Source: Bacteroidota bacterium (GTDB lineage Bacteria > Bacteroidota > Bacteroidia > Bacteroidales > JAAUTT01). Taken from it: a stretch of 64,000 bases of DNA. A model generated the notes under the pieces. That model searched no databases. It was not told where the DNA came from and saw only the letters and a program-made list of their open reading frames with translations. This document shows positions 7,302 to 15,818 of this stretch, piece after piece (the stretch's first letter is position 1; every line of letters begins with the position of its first letter). A program made the translations under genes and the position numbers. The stretch covers positions 1 through 64,000 of the forward strand of contig JAEYWD010000037.1 of assembly GCA_023429135.1 (NCBI GenBank), written 5' to 3'.

Positions 7302-8285
7302 ATGACTAAGTTCCTGATCATACAAACTGCTTTTATTGGCGATGTTATTCTCTCAACTCCTGTTATCGAGAAGTTAAAGAACGAATTTCCTGCGTGCCGT
7401 ATCGACTTTTTATTACGCAAAGGAAATGAAGGCTTGTTTGAAAATCATCCTTATATTCATAAGTTATATATATGGAATAAAAAGGAGGAAAAGTATGCAG
7501 GAATGCTATCTCTGTTAAAGCAAATCAGAAGAGAAAAATACGATTACGCTATTAATTTGCAGCGATTTATGGCCACCGGAGTTTTTACAGTTTTCTCAGG
7601 AGCCCGCACTAAAATTGGATTCAATAAAAATCCACTGTCATTTCTGTTTACAAAACGGTATCAGCACATTATCGATCAAACTAAAGTTAATATTCACGAA
7701 ATTGACCGCAACCTTTCACTTTTGTCGGATATTGTTAAAAATCATGAACGGCAGATGCCCAGGTTATATCCTTCAAGAAATGATTTTGATAAAGTACCCC
7801 AGGGAGATTACATTACAATTTCACCCACATCGGTATGGTTTACAAAGCAATATCCTGCAAAATACTGGGTTGAATTAATTAGATTGGTGTCATCCAGGTA
7901 TACTGTATATCTGCTTGGAGGTAAAGCCGATTTTGATAGTTGTGAATCCATTAAAAACGGAAGTGGTTCTGAAAATATAGTAAACATGGCCGGAAAGCTT
8001 TCTTTTCTGCAATCGGCAGCTTATATGCAGTTGGCCAGGATGAATTATGTTAACGATTCGGCGCCATTACATATTGCATCGTCCATGAATGCGCCGGTAA
8101 CGGCTGTATTTTGTTCTACAACTCCTAATTTTGGGTTTGGACCTTTAAGCGAAAACTCCAGGATAGCAGAGGCGTCACCATCTCCTCAATGTAAACCTTG
8201 CGGATTACATGGTTATAAGGCTTGTCCGCTGGGCCATTTTAAATGTGCCGATATTGATCCTGCCCTGGTTTTGGGTAATATTTAG
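7302..8285 (+). CDS. Glycosyltransferase family 9 (heptosyltransferase-like)
   Basis: This 327-residue GT9 enzyme acts in LPS core or O-chain assembly at the inner face of the cytoplasmic membrane. The first Rossmann domain opens with FLIIQTAFIGDVILSTPVIEKLK, the usual heptosyltransferase start, and the second carries TISPTSVWFTKQYPAKYW and the nucleotide-sugar site NDSAPLHIASSMNAPVTAVF. C-terminal Cys residues (CKPCGLHGYKACPLG) are common in Bacteroidota members. The donor sugar is unknown. The gene is convergent with the polyol dehydrogenase, and their stop codons overlap by 4 nt. Confidence 0.88.
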   Translation: MTKFLIIQTAFIGDVILSTPVIEKLKNEFPACRIDFLLRKGNEGLFENHPYIHKLYIWNKKEEKYAGMLSLLKQIRREKYDYAINLQRFMATGVFTVFSGARTKIGFNKNPLSFLFTKRYQHIIDQTKVNIHEIDRNLSLLSDIVKNHERQMPRLYPSRNDFDKVPQGDYITISPTSVWFTKQYPAKYWVELIRLVSSRYTVYLLGGKADFDSCESIKNGSGSENIVNMAGKLSFLQSAAYMQLARMNYVNDSAPLHIASSMNAPVTAVFCSTTPNFGFGPLSENSRIAEASPSPQCKPCGLHGYKACPLGHFKCADIDPALVLGNI

Positions 8286-9316
8286 ATCTCAATCATTGCT
8301 TTAAATACCCCATCCTTATAGTTGGCAACAAGGTCGAATGCTTCTTTGGTTTTTGAGAGAGGAAAACGATGAGTTACCCAGTTGTGCATTTTTATTTTAC
8401 CGGTTTTGATATGATCCAGACATTCTTCCACAACACCATTCTGGCGTCGCACATTCTGGATGCAGATTTCTTTATGCCGCATATCGTCTACCGAGAAGCT
8501 GTAACGGTTAACTTCAGGAATTCCTACGATCATTAATTTTCCTCCAGGTTTAAGAAGATTAATTGCCTGATCAATGGCTTCCTGTTTGCCACAACATTCA
8601 AAAACCACATCGAGCATTTCAGGCTGTAATTCCTTAACTTTTTCTTCAATACTCATCTTATTGGGATTTCCAGTCCACGATGCACCATTGGCTTTGGCGA
8701 TCTCCAAGCGGTAATCCAGCTTATCGGTAACAAAAATATTTCCCGGATTTTTAGTCAGCGCCGATACCAAAACACTCATTCCAATAGGGCCCGATCCCAG
8801 AATGCCAATATTTGCACCTGGTTTCAATCCGGCTAGTGTTACACCGTAATAACCTACACACAGGGGTTCGGAAAGAGAGGCTTCATCCTGCGAAATTTCG
8901 GCAGGTAATGGAAAAAGGCTTTCTTCGGGCATTACGATGAATTCCGAAAGGCAACCCTCGGCCTGCTTAGGACATCCTAAAAACCTGAGCTTCCGGCAGG
9001 TATGCGGACGGTTAGTCTTACACTGATCGCATACTCCACAGGGCATCGCGGGATCTATGGCAACTCTGTCGCCAGGCTTAACTTTTTTTACTCCCGATCC
9101 AATCTTTTCTACAATACCGGCCCCTTCATGACCCACGGTAAAAGGATATTCCACCATCTGTTTGCCAATTTTCCCATTCGCATAATAGTGAACATCGGAA
9201 CCACAAACGCCCACATGCGTCATACGGATCAACACATCGTCATCATTCGAAATTACAGGGTCGGGTGTATCGAACATGCTCATGGCATTGATCCCGGTGA
9301 GTCGCATTGCTTTCAT
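8282..9316 (-). CDS. Zinc-dependent polyol (sorbitol/xylitol-type) dehydrogenase
   Basis: This 344-residue zinc-containing MDR dehydrogenase oxidises sugar alcohols or related secondary alcohols with NAD. Catalytic zinc motifs are GVCGSDVHYYANG and GHEGAGIVEKIG; the structural zinc loop is CGVCDQCKTNRPHTC. The Rossmann fold (GILGSGPIGMSV) is followed by an acidic residue (TDKLDYR) favouring NAD. Sorbitol, xylitol, galactitol and threonine dehydrogenases share this architecture, so the exact substrate is open. The nearby PfkB kinase and SIS isomerase would fit a sorbitol-to-fructose route (inference). Confidence 0.85.
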   Translation of the reverse strand: MKAMRLTGINAMSMFDTPDPVISNDDDVLIRMTHVGVCGSDVHYYANGKIGKQMVEYPFTVGHEGAGIVEKIGSGVKKVKPGDRVAIDPAMPCGVCDQCKTNRPHTCRKLRFLGCPKQAEGCLSEFIVMPEESLFPLPAEISQDEASLSEPLCVGYYGVTLAGLKPGANIGILGSGPIGMSVLVSALTKNPGNIFVTDKLDYRLEIAKANGASWTGNPNKMSIEEKVKELQPEMLDVVFECCGKQEAIDQAINLLKPGGKLMIVGIPEVNRYSFSVDDMRHKEICIQNVRRQNGVVEECLDHIKTGKIKMHNWVTHRFPLSKTKEAFDLVANYKDGVFKAMIEI

Positions 9317-9338
9317 TCTGGAATTTTTTTTGAATCTG

Positions 9339-9346
9339 CAAATTTA
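9339..9346 (-). promoter_or_regulatory. -7 box of the polyol dehydrogenase
   Basis: TAAATTTG (minus strand, followed by CA) fits TAnnTTTG and lies 22 nt upstream of the ATG at 9316. Confidence 0.4.
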
Positions 9347-9513
9347 ATAATTAGATCCGGAATCTGTCAGTACAAAATCTCTAAGAATCAAATGTTCCGA
9401 AATGGATATCTATGTCCAACAATGACCTATCCATCAGGTATTATTCGTTATCACCAAAACTTTCAACCTGTAATGTTTGTAAAAGACTAACCTCATAATT
9501 CAAAGTCTTAACG

Positions 9514-9653
9514 ACCTCACCCCCAGCCCCTCTCCTGAAAGAGAGGGGAGAAAAACCCCACAAAATTAAATTCGTAGCTCTTCAAAGTCCCTCTCCTTGG
9601 AGGAGAGGGATTACCTTCGGTGAGATCGGCTTCGCCTAAGTTTAGGGTGAGGT
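9514..9653. repeat. MITE-like inverted-repeat element
   Basis: This 140-nt element is bounded by 9-bp perfect inverted repeats, ACCTCACCC (9514-9522) and GGGTGAGGT (9645-9653). Inside are two perfect hairpins: CCCCTCTC/GAGAGGGG (9527-9548) and CCCTCTCC/GGAGAGGG (9589-9609). It has no coding potential. It occupies the middle of the 537-nt spacer 9317-9853; I see nothing in 9347-9513 or 9654-9760. Confidence 0.65.
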
Positions 9654-9760
9654 GTTTTAAATTTTTGAATTAAATAGACTAAACAGCCAAAAATGAACTA
9701 ATTACATGCTATCATTTCTTCATTAATTCATTCCTTTCATTTTCTTCATTATTTTGTTCT

Positions 9761-9792
9761 CTTGGTACTCTTTAAAAATGTGTATATTTTTG
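9761..9792 (+). promoter_or_regulatory. Promoter of the SIS/PfkB operon
   Basis: CTTGG at 9761-9765 (TTG at 9762-9764), a 20-nt spacer, then TATTTTTG at 9785-9792. Both elements and their spacing match the Bacteroidota consensus. The leader to the ATG at 9854 would be about 55 nt. Confidence 0.6.
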
Positions 9793-9853
9793 AGCCGCAA
9801 AAGAGGAAGATAAGTCGGTTATTAAAACACAAGCATAATTTGAATATAAAGAT

Positions 9854-10459
9854 ATGAAAGAAGACATTTCAGCTATTATTAAGTCGGAAGCACAGGCTAT
9901 TCTTAATATACCCATTAACGACAGTTTTGAAAAAGCATTGGATATTATTTTCAATAAAGTGCATCAGAATAAGGGGAAGATTATTGCATCGGGAATGGGA
10001 AAGGCTGGTCAGATAGCAATTAATCTTGCAACAACCTTCAGTTCAACCGGTACACCTGCTGTATTTCTGCATCCGGCTGATGCCCAGCATGGCGATCTAG
10101 GTGTGCTGCAGGAAAATGATGTTTTGCTTTTTATTTCAAACTCCGGGAAAACAAGAGAAATACTGGAATTGGTTGAGCTTTCGAAGCGCTTGTATGCCAA
10201 TGTTCCTAAAATAGTAATTACAGGTAATATTGAAAGCGAGCTTGCTAAAATTGCGGATGTTTGTATTTCAACCGGTGGACCTGCCGAAGTTTGTCCTTTG
10301 GGATTAACTCCAACAACCTCCACTACTGTTATGACGGTGATTGGCGATGCCTTGGTGGTTACCATGATGAAACGTATTAATTTCAGTAATTCGGATTACG
10401 CAAAGAGACATCATGGAGGTTATTTAGGAGAAAAATCGCGTAATGCAGAAAAAGCGTAG
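9854..10459 (+). CDS. Single-domain SIS sugar-phosphate isomerase (KdsD/GutQ-like)
   Basis: This 201-residue SIS-domain protein is closest to arabinose-5-phosphate isomerases (ribulose-5-P to arabinose-5-P). Motifs match KdsD/GutQ: GKIIASGMGKAGQIA, FLHPADAQHGDLGVL, ISNSGKTREILE, CPLGLTPTTSTTVMTVIGDALVV. The protein stops after the SIS domain, so the tandem CBS domains of E. coli KdsD (328 aa) are absent, and the family HPGGxLGR end reads HHGGYLGEKS. It opens a three-gene operon with a 4-nt gap to the PfkB kinase. It could supply KDO synthesis or, given its neighbours, interconvert catabolic sugar phosphates. Confidence 0.8.
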   Translation: MKEDISAIIKSEAQAILNIPINDSFEKALDIIFNKVHQNKGKIIASGMGKAGQIAINLATTFSSTGTPAVFLHPADAQHGDLGVLQENDVLLFISNSGKTREILELVELSKRLYANVPKIVITGNIESELAKIADVCISTGGPAEVCPLGLTPTTSTTVMTVIGDALVVTMMKRINFSNSDYAKRHHGGYLGEKSRNAEKA

Positions 10460-10463
10460 GTGA

Positions 10464-11387
10464 ATGAGACGCGTTTATACGATCGGCGAAACAGTAATGG
10501 ATATTGTTTTCAGAAACAATGTCCCGGTTGCTGCAAAAGCTGGTGGATCTATGCTGAACGTTGCTGTAAGTCTGGGACGGTTAAAGGTTCCGGTACGATT
10601 TATCAGCGAATTCGCTAACGATCAGGTCGGAGAAATTATACACTCCTTTTTAACTGAAAATTCAATTGATACGAGTTTTATTTACCGATATAATAATGGC
10701 AAATCGGCAATTGCTCTTGCATTTCTTGACGAACACCAGAAAGCGACCTATAATTTCTATAAACTTTATCCGGGAGAAAGATTAAAGATTGCGATACCGG
10801 ATATTCAACAAGGAGATATTGTGATGTTTGGATCCTATTTTGGAATCGCTCCTGAAATACGATCAGTGTTGATCAGGATACTTAAAGAAGCTAAATCACA
10901 GGGAGCAATTATTATTTATGATCCGAATTTCAGAAAAGCGCATTTACATCAATTAAATGAGTTATTACCTTATATTAAAGAAAATTTAGGATTAGCTGAC
11001 ATTGTCAAAGGATCGGATGAAGATTTTGAGAATATTTTTGATGTTAAAAATGCCAGGGATGCATTTCATAAGCTCAACGATTTTTCAAAAATACTTGTAT
11101 ATTCCAGAGGCAAAGAAGGCGTCGATTTTTACAGTAATAAACACGAATTTCACATTGATGCCCAAAATATTGAACCATTAAGCACCATTGGAGCTGGTGA
11201 TAATTTTAATGCCGGTATAGCCTTTTGTTTATTGAAGAATAACATTTTTCGGGAGGAATTACCGGATCAGGAAATTGAAACATGGAAAAATATTATTCAA
11301 ACAGGCGTCGATTTTGCCTCTGAAGTATGTTTAAGTTATGATAATTATCTCTCCGAAAATTATGCATCAGATTATTTAAAAAAATAA
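10464..11387 (+). CDS. PfkB-family carbohydrate kinase (fructokinase-like)
   Basis: This 307-residue PfkB/ribokinase-fold kinase phosphorylates a sugar with ATP. The N-terminal IGETVMDIVFRN and GGSMLNVAVSLGRLKVPVRFISEFANDQVG contain the substrate-binding region; the C-terminal LSTIGAGDNFNAGIAF is the PfkB signature 2 with the catalytic Asp (GAGD). The sequence pattern is most like fructokinases, but substrate prediction within the family is weak. It is translationally close to both neighbours (4 nt each side). Confidence 0.85.
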   Translation: MRRVYTIGETVMDIVFRNNVPVAAKAGGSMLNVAVSLGRLKVPVRFISEFANDQVGEIIHSFLTENSIDTSFIYRYNNGKSAIALAFLDEHQKATYNFYKLYPGERLKIAIPDIQQGDIVMFGSYFGIAPEIRSVLIRILKEAKSQGAIIIYDPNFRKAHLHQLNELLPYIKENLGLADIVKGSDEDFENIFDVKNARDAFHKLNDFSKILVYSRGKEGVDFYSNKHEFHIDAQNIEPLSTIGAGDNFNAGIAFCLLKNNIFREELPDQEIETWKNIIQTGVDFASEVCLSYDNYLSENYASDYLKK

Positions 11388-11391
11388 GACC

Positions 11392-11934
11392 ATGAGAATA
11401 CAGGCAGACGATACATTAGGCGTAATCATAGATGTTCAGGAAAAATTATTTCCTCACATGTACGAAAAGGAAAATTTATTAAAGCGGATTTCAATTCTGA
11501 TTCAGGGTTTACAGTTTCTCGATATTCCTTTGGTAGTTACCGAGCAGTACACACGAGGCTTAGGGTATACAATTGAGCCGGTCAAAAATTTATTTCATGG
11601 GTTCAATTCTATTGAAAAAATATCGTTTAGTTGTTTGGATGAGCCACTCTTTAACGATCAAATGAAATGGCTCCGCAGAAAATTTGTTGTTGTGGCCGGG
11701 ATTGAAACACACGTTTGTGTTTTACAAACCATGGAAGACCTGCTGGAACAGGGTAATATACCTGTAGTTGTGGAAGACTGTGTTTCTTCCCGAAACAGAA
11801 ATGATAAAGAAATTGCTATAGCCCGCATGCGTCAGGAGGGAGCGGTAATAACCACCAGTGAATCGTTATTGTTCGAATTATGCCGTCATGCAGGTAATGA
11901 AAGATTTAAGGCAATTTCGGGTTTGGTAAAATAA
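11392..11934 (+). CDS. Isochorismatase-like cysteine hydrolase
   Basis: This 180-residue protein is of the isochorismatase/nicotinamidase-like fold. The catalytic triad is visible: Asp14 (VIIDVQEKL), Lys76 (SIEK) and Cys109 in AGIETHVCVLQT. No PncA-type metal site (DxHxxxH) is seen, so it belongs to the YcaC/PhzD-like hydrolases of unknown substrate. It is the last gene of the SIS-PfkB operon. Confidence 0.82.
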   Translation: MRIQADDTLGVIIDVQEKLFPHMYEKENLLKRISILIQGLQFLDIPLVVTEQYTRGLGYTIEPVKNLFHGFNSIEKISFSCLDEPLFNDQMKWLRRKFVVVAGIETHVCVLQTMEDLLEQGNIPVVVEDCVSSRNRNDKEIAIARMRQEGAVITTSESLLFELCRHAGNERFKAISGLVK

Positions 11935-11948
11935 AATCGTCTATTTTA

Positions 11949-11977
11949 TTGTGTAATAAAAAAAATTTTTACTTTTA
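11949..11977 (+). promoter_or_regulatory. Promoter of the first lipoprotein paralogue
   Basis: TTG at 11949-11951, 18 nt, TACTTTTA at 11970-11977. The last base deviates from TAnnTTTG in the same way as the promoter of the paralogue at 15819 (TAACTTTA), and the spacing is the same. Confidence 0.4.
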
Positions 11978-12007
11978 GGACGTTATTTTACTAAACACAA
12001 ATACCTT

Positions 12008-12853
12008 ATGGCAAAGAATATTTTTTTGTCGACTCTTCTATGCGGATTACTTGTTATTACTGCATGTAAATCGACCCAACAACCTAACGGAACAAACAGT
12101 GAAACCCAAGCCGATTCTGTAGCTTTATTAGATTCAGCAGTTATCGAAGATGGTGGTATTCGCATTTTTTACAACATGTATCTTTCAGTTGAAATGAATA
12201 CATTGTTTAAAACAATAAATGCAACCTTCAATAAAAATTTGCTCAATCCTTACGAAAAGGCAAGTGAATATGAGATAAGCGGCGAAAAAGCTGTAAACCT
12301 TGGAGTTTATGCTGTCGATCTGAGTTATTCCCGTGCTTTCGAACAAATTGAGTTTGCAGGTAATTATTTGAAAGCCATGCACAAGCTTGCTACCGAGTTA
12401 GGAATCCCTAGCGATAAGTTTTCTCTTTCAGTAAAGAGAATTGAACAAAATGTATCGAACAAGGATTCACTTGTTAAAATTGCAAACGAACTTTATACTG
12501 CTGCCGAAACATATCTGAAAGACAGCGATCGTGCAAGCTCTGCTGCTCTGGTTGTTCTTGGCGGTTGGACCGAAGCACTGTACATTGCCACCAACATGGT
12601 AAATAAAAAACAAAATGATATTGAGTTACTTGAGCGGATTGCCGACCAGAAAAGTTCACTCAAGAACCTGATTGAATTACTTAGCAAATATAAAGGCGAT
12701 AAAAATGTAGATCCGTATCTGGAGCATCTCAATAAACTTTCGGTTTCGTACAACTCATTTGTGGTCGACGAAAAAAATATGGATGTTACCTATAAGCAAC
12801 TTGCCGAAGTGAGTTCGATGGTTCAAATGCTTCGTAAGGATTTGGTTGATTAG
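12008..12853 (+). CDS. Lipoprotein of unknown function, paralogue A
   Basis: This is a 281-residue lipoprotein. The signal peptide ends in a lipobox, VITAC with Cys20, followed by KS, so it is expected in the outer membrane or periplasm. I cannot assign a function. It is clearly paralogous to the product of 15819-16736: shared blocks are LLNP, AVNLGVYAVDLSY, the GGWTEALYIATNMV block and ERIADQKSSL. Both are predicted largely helical. The genes are separated by corA and rmuC. A terminator follows immediately (12871-12905), so it is transcribed alone. Confidence 0.85.
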   Translation: MAKNIFLSTLLCGLLVITACKSTQQPNGTNSETQADSVALLDSAVIEDGGIRIFYNMYLSVEMNTLFKTINATFNKNLLNPYEKASEYEISGEKAVNLGVYAVDLSYSRAFEQIEFAGNYLKAMHKLATELGIPSDKFSLSVKRIEQNVSNKDSLVKIANELYTAAETYLKDSDRASSAALVVLGGWTEALYIATNMVNKKQNDIELLERIADQKSSLKNLIELLSKYKGDKNVDPYLEHLNKLSVSYNSFVVDEKNMDVTYKQLAEVSSMVQMLRKDLVD

Positions 12854-12870
12854 GTTTTACTCTAAAATGG

Positions 12871-12905
12871 GAGAGGCAATCAATTTTGGTTGCCTCTTTT
12901 TTTTT
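12871..12905 (+). terminator. Terminator after lipoprotein A
   Basis: AGAGGCAA pairs with TTGCCTCT across a 10-nt loop, followed by eight or more T residues. Confidence 0.85.
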
Positions 12906-12934
12906 AATATAGAATCAACTTGTCGAAATGTGAT

Positions 12935-13226
12935 TATATTTGCAGCGAAAACCAATTTAAATTTCATATGGACGAAGGCCCTGCGAATTGTAAAAACATT
13001 AACAAAAACTAAAACCGGAGCTCCATATAATTATTGAGCCTCCGGGATTAAAAACGGATGCTCATGACAAGTCAGATCTTATTTTCAAATCAGGTAATCA
13101 TTTTACGCAAAAAAGTATTGTTATACTGCAGCCGGGATAAATACCGAAGTTGATGCAGGAATTGTTATAAACAATTCCGCCCCGTAGTTTATATATTCCA
13201 AGCATCAATTTTTAATTATATTTATC
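12935..13226 (+). promoter_or_regulatory. Structured 5' leader of corA with possible leader peptide
   Basis: The 373-nt spacer before corA starts with a terminator and then a TATATTTG -7 box at 12935-12942, giving a leader of about 280 nt. An ATG at 12968 opens a 14-codon frame, MDEGPANCKNINKN, stopping at 13010-13012. Downstream are two hairpins: GAGC-x-TCCG/CGGA-x-GCTC (13036-13063) and a perfect GGAATTGT/ACAATTCC (13158-13178, loop TATAA) ending 48 nt before corA. No known riboswitch was recognised. Mg2+-sensing translation of an acidic/proline peptide is a possibility by analogy with MgtL; this is inference. Confidence 0.35.
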
Positions 13227-14156
13227 ATGATTACAATCTGGAAACAAGATAACGGGCTGGTACAGGTTAGCCGCTTTGAAAGAAATACATGGATTAATGT
13301 TATTAGTCCTTCACAGGAAGAAATAGAAAAACTGATAAATTACTACAGGGTTCCTTCAGAATTCATTACCGATATTCTTGATATTGATGAAAGATCGCGC
13401 AGCGAAGTTGAAGGCCGCTGGCTAATGATTATTCTCCGTATCCCGGTTCACAGCCAGACAAACGGATTACCTTTTTATACGGTTCCGCTTGGCGTTTTAA
13501 TATCGCACAATCTAATTATTACTATTTGCAATAACGACAATGAAGTAGTGCGGGAATTGTTGTTCAACCCCAAATACCGTAACCTGAAGCTTACCGATAA
13601 GGCTAATTTTGTGCTTCAACTGTTTTTCTGTTCCGCAACTTCATTTCTCAGATATTTAAAGGATATTAACCGCATGACAAATCAGGTTGAACAGGACCTC
13701 CTGAAATCGTCGCGAAATAAGGAACTGCACAACCTTCTCAAAATGGAGAAATGTCTTGTGTATTTTGTGACATCTCTTAAATCGAATGAATTATTGCTTT
13801 ACAAACTTCAGAGATCGAAACTTGTGAATCTGGAGGAAATAGACGAGGATCTGCTGGAAGACGTTATTACCGAAAATAAGCAGGCCATTGAAATGTCGAA
13901 TATCTACAGCGACATCCAGAGTGGTATGATGGATGCATTTGCCTCAGTAGTCTCAAACAATCTGAACGTTGTGATGAAGCAACTTACCTCCATCACCATT
14001 ATTTTAATGATCCCCACATTGGTCGCAAGTATATATGGAATGAATGTTCCAAACTTTATGGAAGACAATCCTTATGCATTTGTCATAATACTTTGTATGA
14101 CAGTTGCATTTACAACCCTCGGGGTACTGATTTTCAGGAAGAGAAATTTCTTTTAA
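13227..14156 (+). CDS. corA: CorA family Mg2+/Co2+ transporter
   Basis: This 309-residue CorA-type channel imports Mg2+ as a pentamer in the inner membrane. The N-terminal cytosolic domain (1-240) is followed by two transmembrane helices; the signature GMN (Gly271-Met272-Asn273, in YGMNVPN) ends the first and forms the selectivity filter. The second TM and a basic tail (FRKRNFF) close the protein. It is monocistronic with a long structured leader. Its stop overlaps that of the convergent rmuC by 4 nt. Confidence 0.93.
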   Translation: MITIWKQDNGLVQVSRFERNTWINVISPSQEEIEKLINYYRVPSEFITDILDIDERSRSEVEGRWLMIILRIPVHSQTNGLPFYTVPLGVLISHNLIITICNNDNEVVRELLFNPKYRNLKLTDKANFVLQLFFCSATSFLRYLKDINRMTNQVEQDLLKSSRNKELHNLLKMEKCLVYFVTSLKSNELLLYKLQRSKLVNLEEIDEDLLEDVITENKQAIEMSNIYSDIQSGMMDAFASVVSNNLNVVMKQLTSITIILMIPTLVASIYGMNVPNFMEDNPYAFVIILCMTVAFTTLGVLIFRKRNFF

Positions 14157-15634
14157 GAAGTTTCTTTTCCATTCTCAGTTTCTTCAGGTAGTTCGTCGTT
14201 ATTGGAAAGCAGTGCTAGTGATTCTGCTGACGGGAGAGCTGTATCATTTTTCAGTTTATTCTGAATTTGCCGGCTTCTTGTACCGACAAGATTGTCAATA
14301 TCTTCACTGGCCCGATTAAGCTTTTCCTGGGCTTTTTTTAGAACTTCGTTAAACTTACCGAATTCAGTTTTTACGGCACTCAAAACTTTCCACACTTCGC
14401 TGGATCTTTTTTCAATTGCCAGCGTTCGGAATCCCATCTGGAGGCTATGCAGAATGGCAGCCAGTGTTGTTGGTCCCGTGATAATGATTTTATAATCGCG
14501 CTGCAGTATTTCCAACAGGTCGGTTCTGCGAACAACCTCGGCATATAAACCTTCAACAGGTAAAAACATGATTCCAAAATCGGTGGTATGAGGTGGTTCT
14601 ATATATTTATCCCGAATGTCGCGGGCTACTTTCTTAATTGTAGTCTCGAGTGATCTGATGGCAGTTTGAATACAAGCGCTGTCGGCTGTATCGTAAGCTT
14701 CGAGAAGGCTGTAATAACTTTCCAGGGGGAATTTGGAATCGACAGGTAATAATATTTCTTTTCCTGAATCTTCTTTCCCTGGAAGTTTTATTGCAAATTC
14801 TACATTTTCGCGGCAATCGGGCCTGGTAATAACATTTGTAACATACTGATCTTTGGTTAAAATCTGTTCCAGAATATTTCCAAGTTGTACTTCACCTAAA
14901 ATTCCTCTGGTTTTAACATTCGACAATACTTTTTTTAGATCGCCAACGCCGTTGGCAAGTACCTGCATTTCGCCAAGGCCTTTATGTACCTGCTCCAATC
15001 GCTCGCTAACCTGCTTAAACGACTCGCTCAACCGTTTTTCTAGTGTCGACTGCAATTTCTCGTCGACAGTATTCCTCATTTCTTCAAGCTTTTTAGAATT
15101 TTCTTCTTGTAAAGTTTTCAGTTGAGTATACATTGTTTCTCTGAGCTTTTCCAGATTCAAATCGATTGTTTTGGTTAAATCGTTAAGTGCTATATTGCTA
15201 CTGTCGAGCTTCACACGCAGCATTTCATTCATGTCTCTCAGGTTTACCCGAAGAGAATCTTCGAACGATTTGAGAGATCCATTCAGTTGTTCGCGATTTT
15301 TGTTATTTGTATCAGTTGTTACCAGTTGAAAATTCTTCAACTGCACAGCAAATGCTTCCAGGTGTATACGCTGCTGTTCTCCAATGCTGATTATACTTTG
15401 ATTGATCATTTCGCTAAAGGTCTTGAAATGAACTTGAACCTCATTGCGAAGATCTTTATTTTGTCTGGAAAATTCGTCTCTGTTGATAAGAAACTCATTT
15501 CGGATATCTTTTTCCAGATTCTCGTGCACAAGCGTTAGCAGTTCCTGTTTGTACTTTTTTGAATTAACAAGAATAATGATAATTACGACCTGACAGGCTA
15601 ATATTAAAACTCCGGCAACCAGTATGTAATTCAT
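14153..15634 (-). CDS. rmuC: DNA recombination protein RmuC homologue
   Basis: This 493-residue RmuC-family protein has an N-terminal transmembrane helix (about 2-23, YILVAGVLILACQVVIIIIL) and then a long coiled coil (about 40-230). The RmuC nuclease-like domain follows, seen in GILGEVQLGNILEQIL, VEFAIKLPGK, LLPVDSKFPLESY, GIMFLPVEGLYAEVVR and ITGPTTLAAILHSLQMGFRTLAIEKRSSEVWKVL. RmuC limits inversion at short inverted repeats in E. coli; the molecular activity is uncertain. The C-terminal tail is Ser/Glu-rich. Confidence 0.92.
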   Translation of the reverse strand: MNYILVAGVLILACQVVIIIILVNSKKYKQELLTLVHENLEKDIRNEFLINRDEFSRQNKDLRNEVQVHFKTFSEMINQSIISIGEQQRIHLEAFAVQLKNFQLVTTDTNNKNREQLNGSLKSFEDSLRVNLRDMNEMLRVKLDSSNIALNDLTKTIDLNLEKLRETMYTQLKTLQEENSKKLEEMRNTVDEKLQSTLEKRLSESFKQVSERLEQVHKGLGEMQVLANGVGDLKKVLSNVKTRGILGEVQLGNILEQILTKDQYVTNVITRPDCRENVEFAIKLPGKEDSGKEILLPVDSKFPLESYYSLLEAYDTADSACIQTAIRSLETTIKKVARDIRDKYIEPPHTTDFGIMFLPVEGLYAEVVRRTDLLEILQRDYKIIITGPTTLAAILHSLQMGFRTLAIEKRSSEVWKVLSAVKTEFGKFNEVLKKAQEKLNRASEDIDNLVGTRSRQIQNKLKNDTALPSAESLALLSNNDELPEETENGKETS

Positions 15635-15736
15635 AGAATAATCATAAAATTATCGGATAAAGATAAATTAAACCACTTTACACTTATATTAAATTCCCAT
15701 TTTGTGTAATAGAGAGGAAATCCAAAATTTGTAGAT

Positions 15737-15766
15737 TTTGTATTTTAAAAAAATGTATTAACTTTA
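15737..15766 (+). promoter_or_regulatory. Promoter of the second lipoprotein paralogue
   Basis: TTTG at 15737-15740, 18 nt, TAACTTTA at 15759-15766. It resembles the promoter of paralogue A in spacing and in the TTTA rather than TTTG end. Confidence 0.4.
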
Positions 15767-15818
15767 CTCGAACATAATAATAACAAAGCCCAACTATATT
15801 ACCAAAACACAAAAGGTT

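Noticed and set aside
9002..9490. 162-codon frame opposite the polyol dehydrogenase
   Set aside because: It covers the conserved zinc-binding part of the dehydrogenase and has no recognisable domain.
12846..13037. 63-codon frame after lipoprotein A
   Set aside because: It runs through the terminator hairpin and the corA promoter region; composition is not protein-like.
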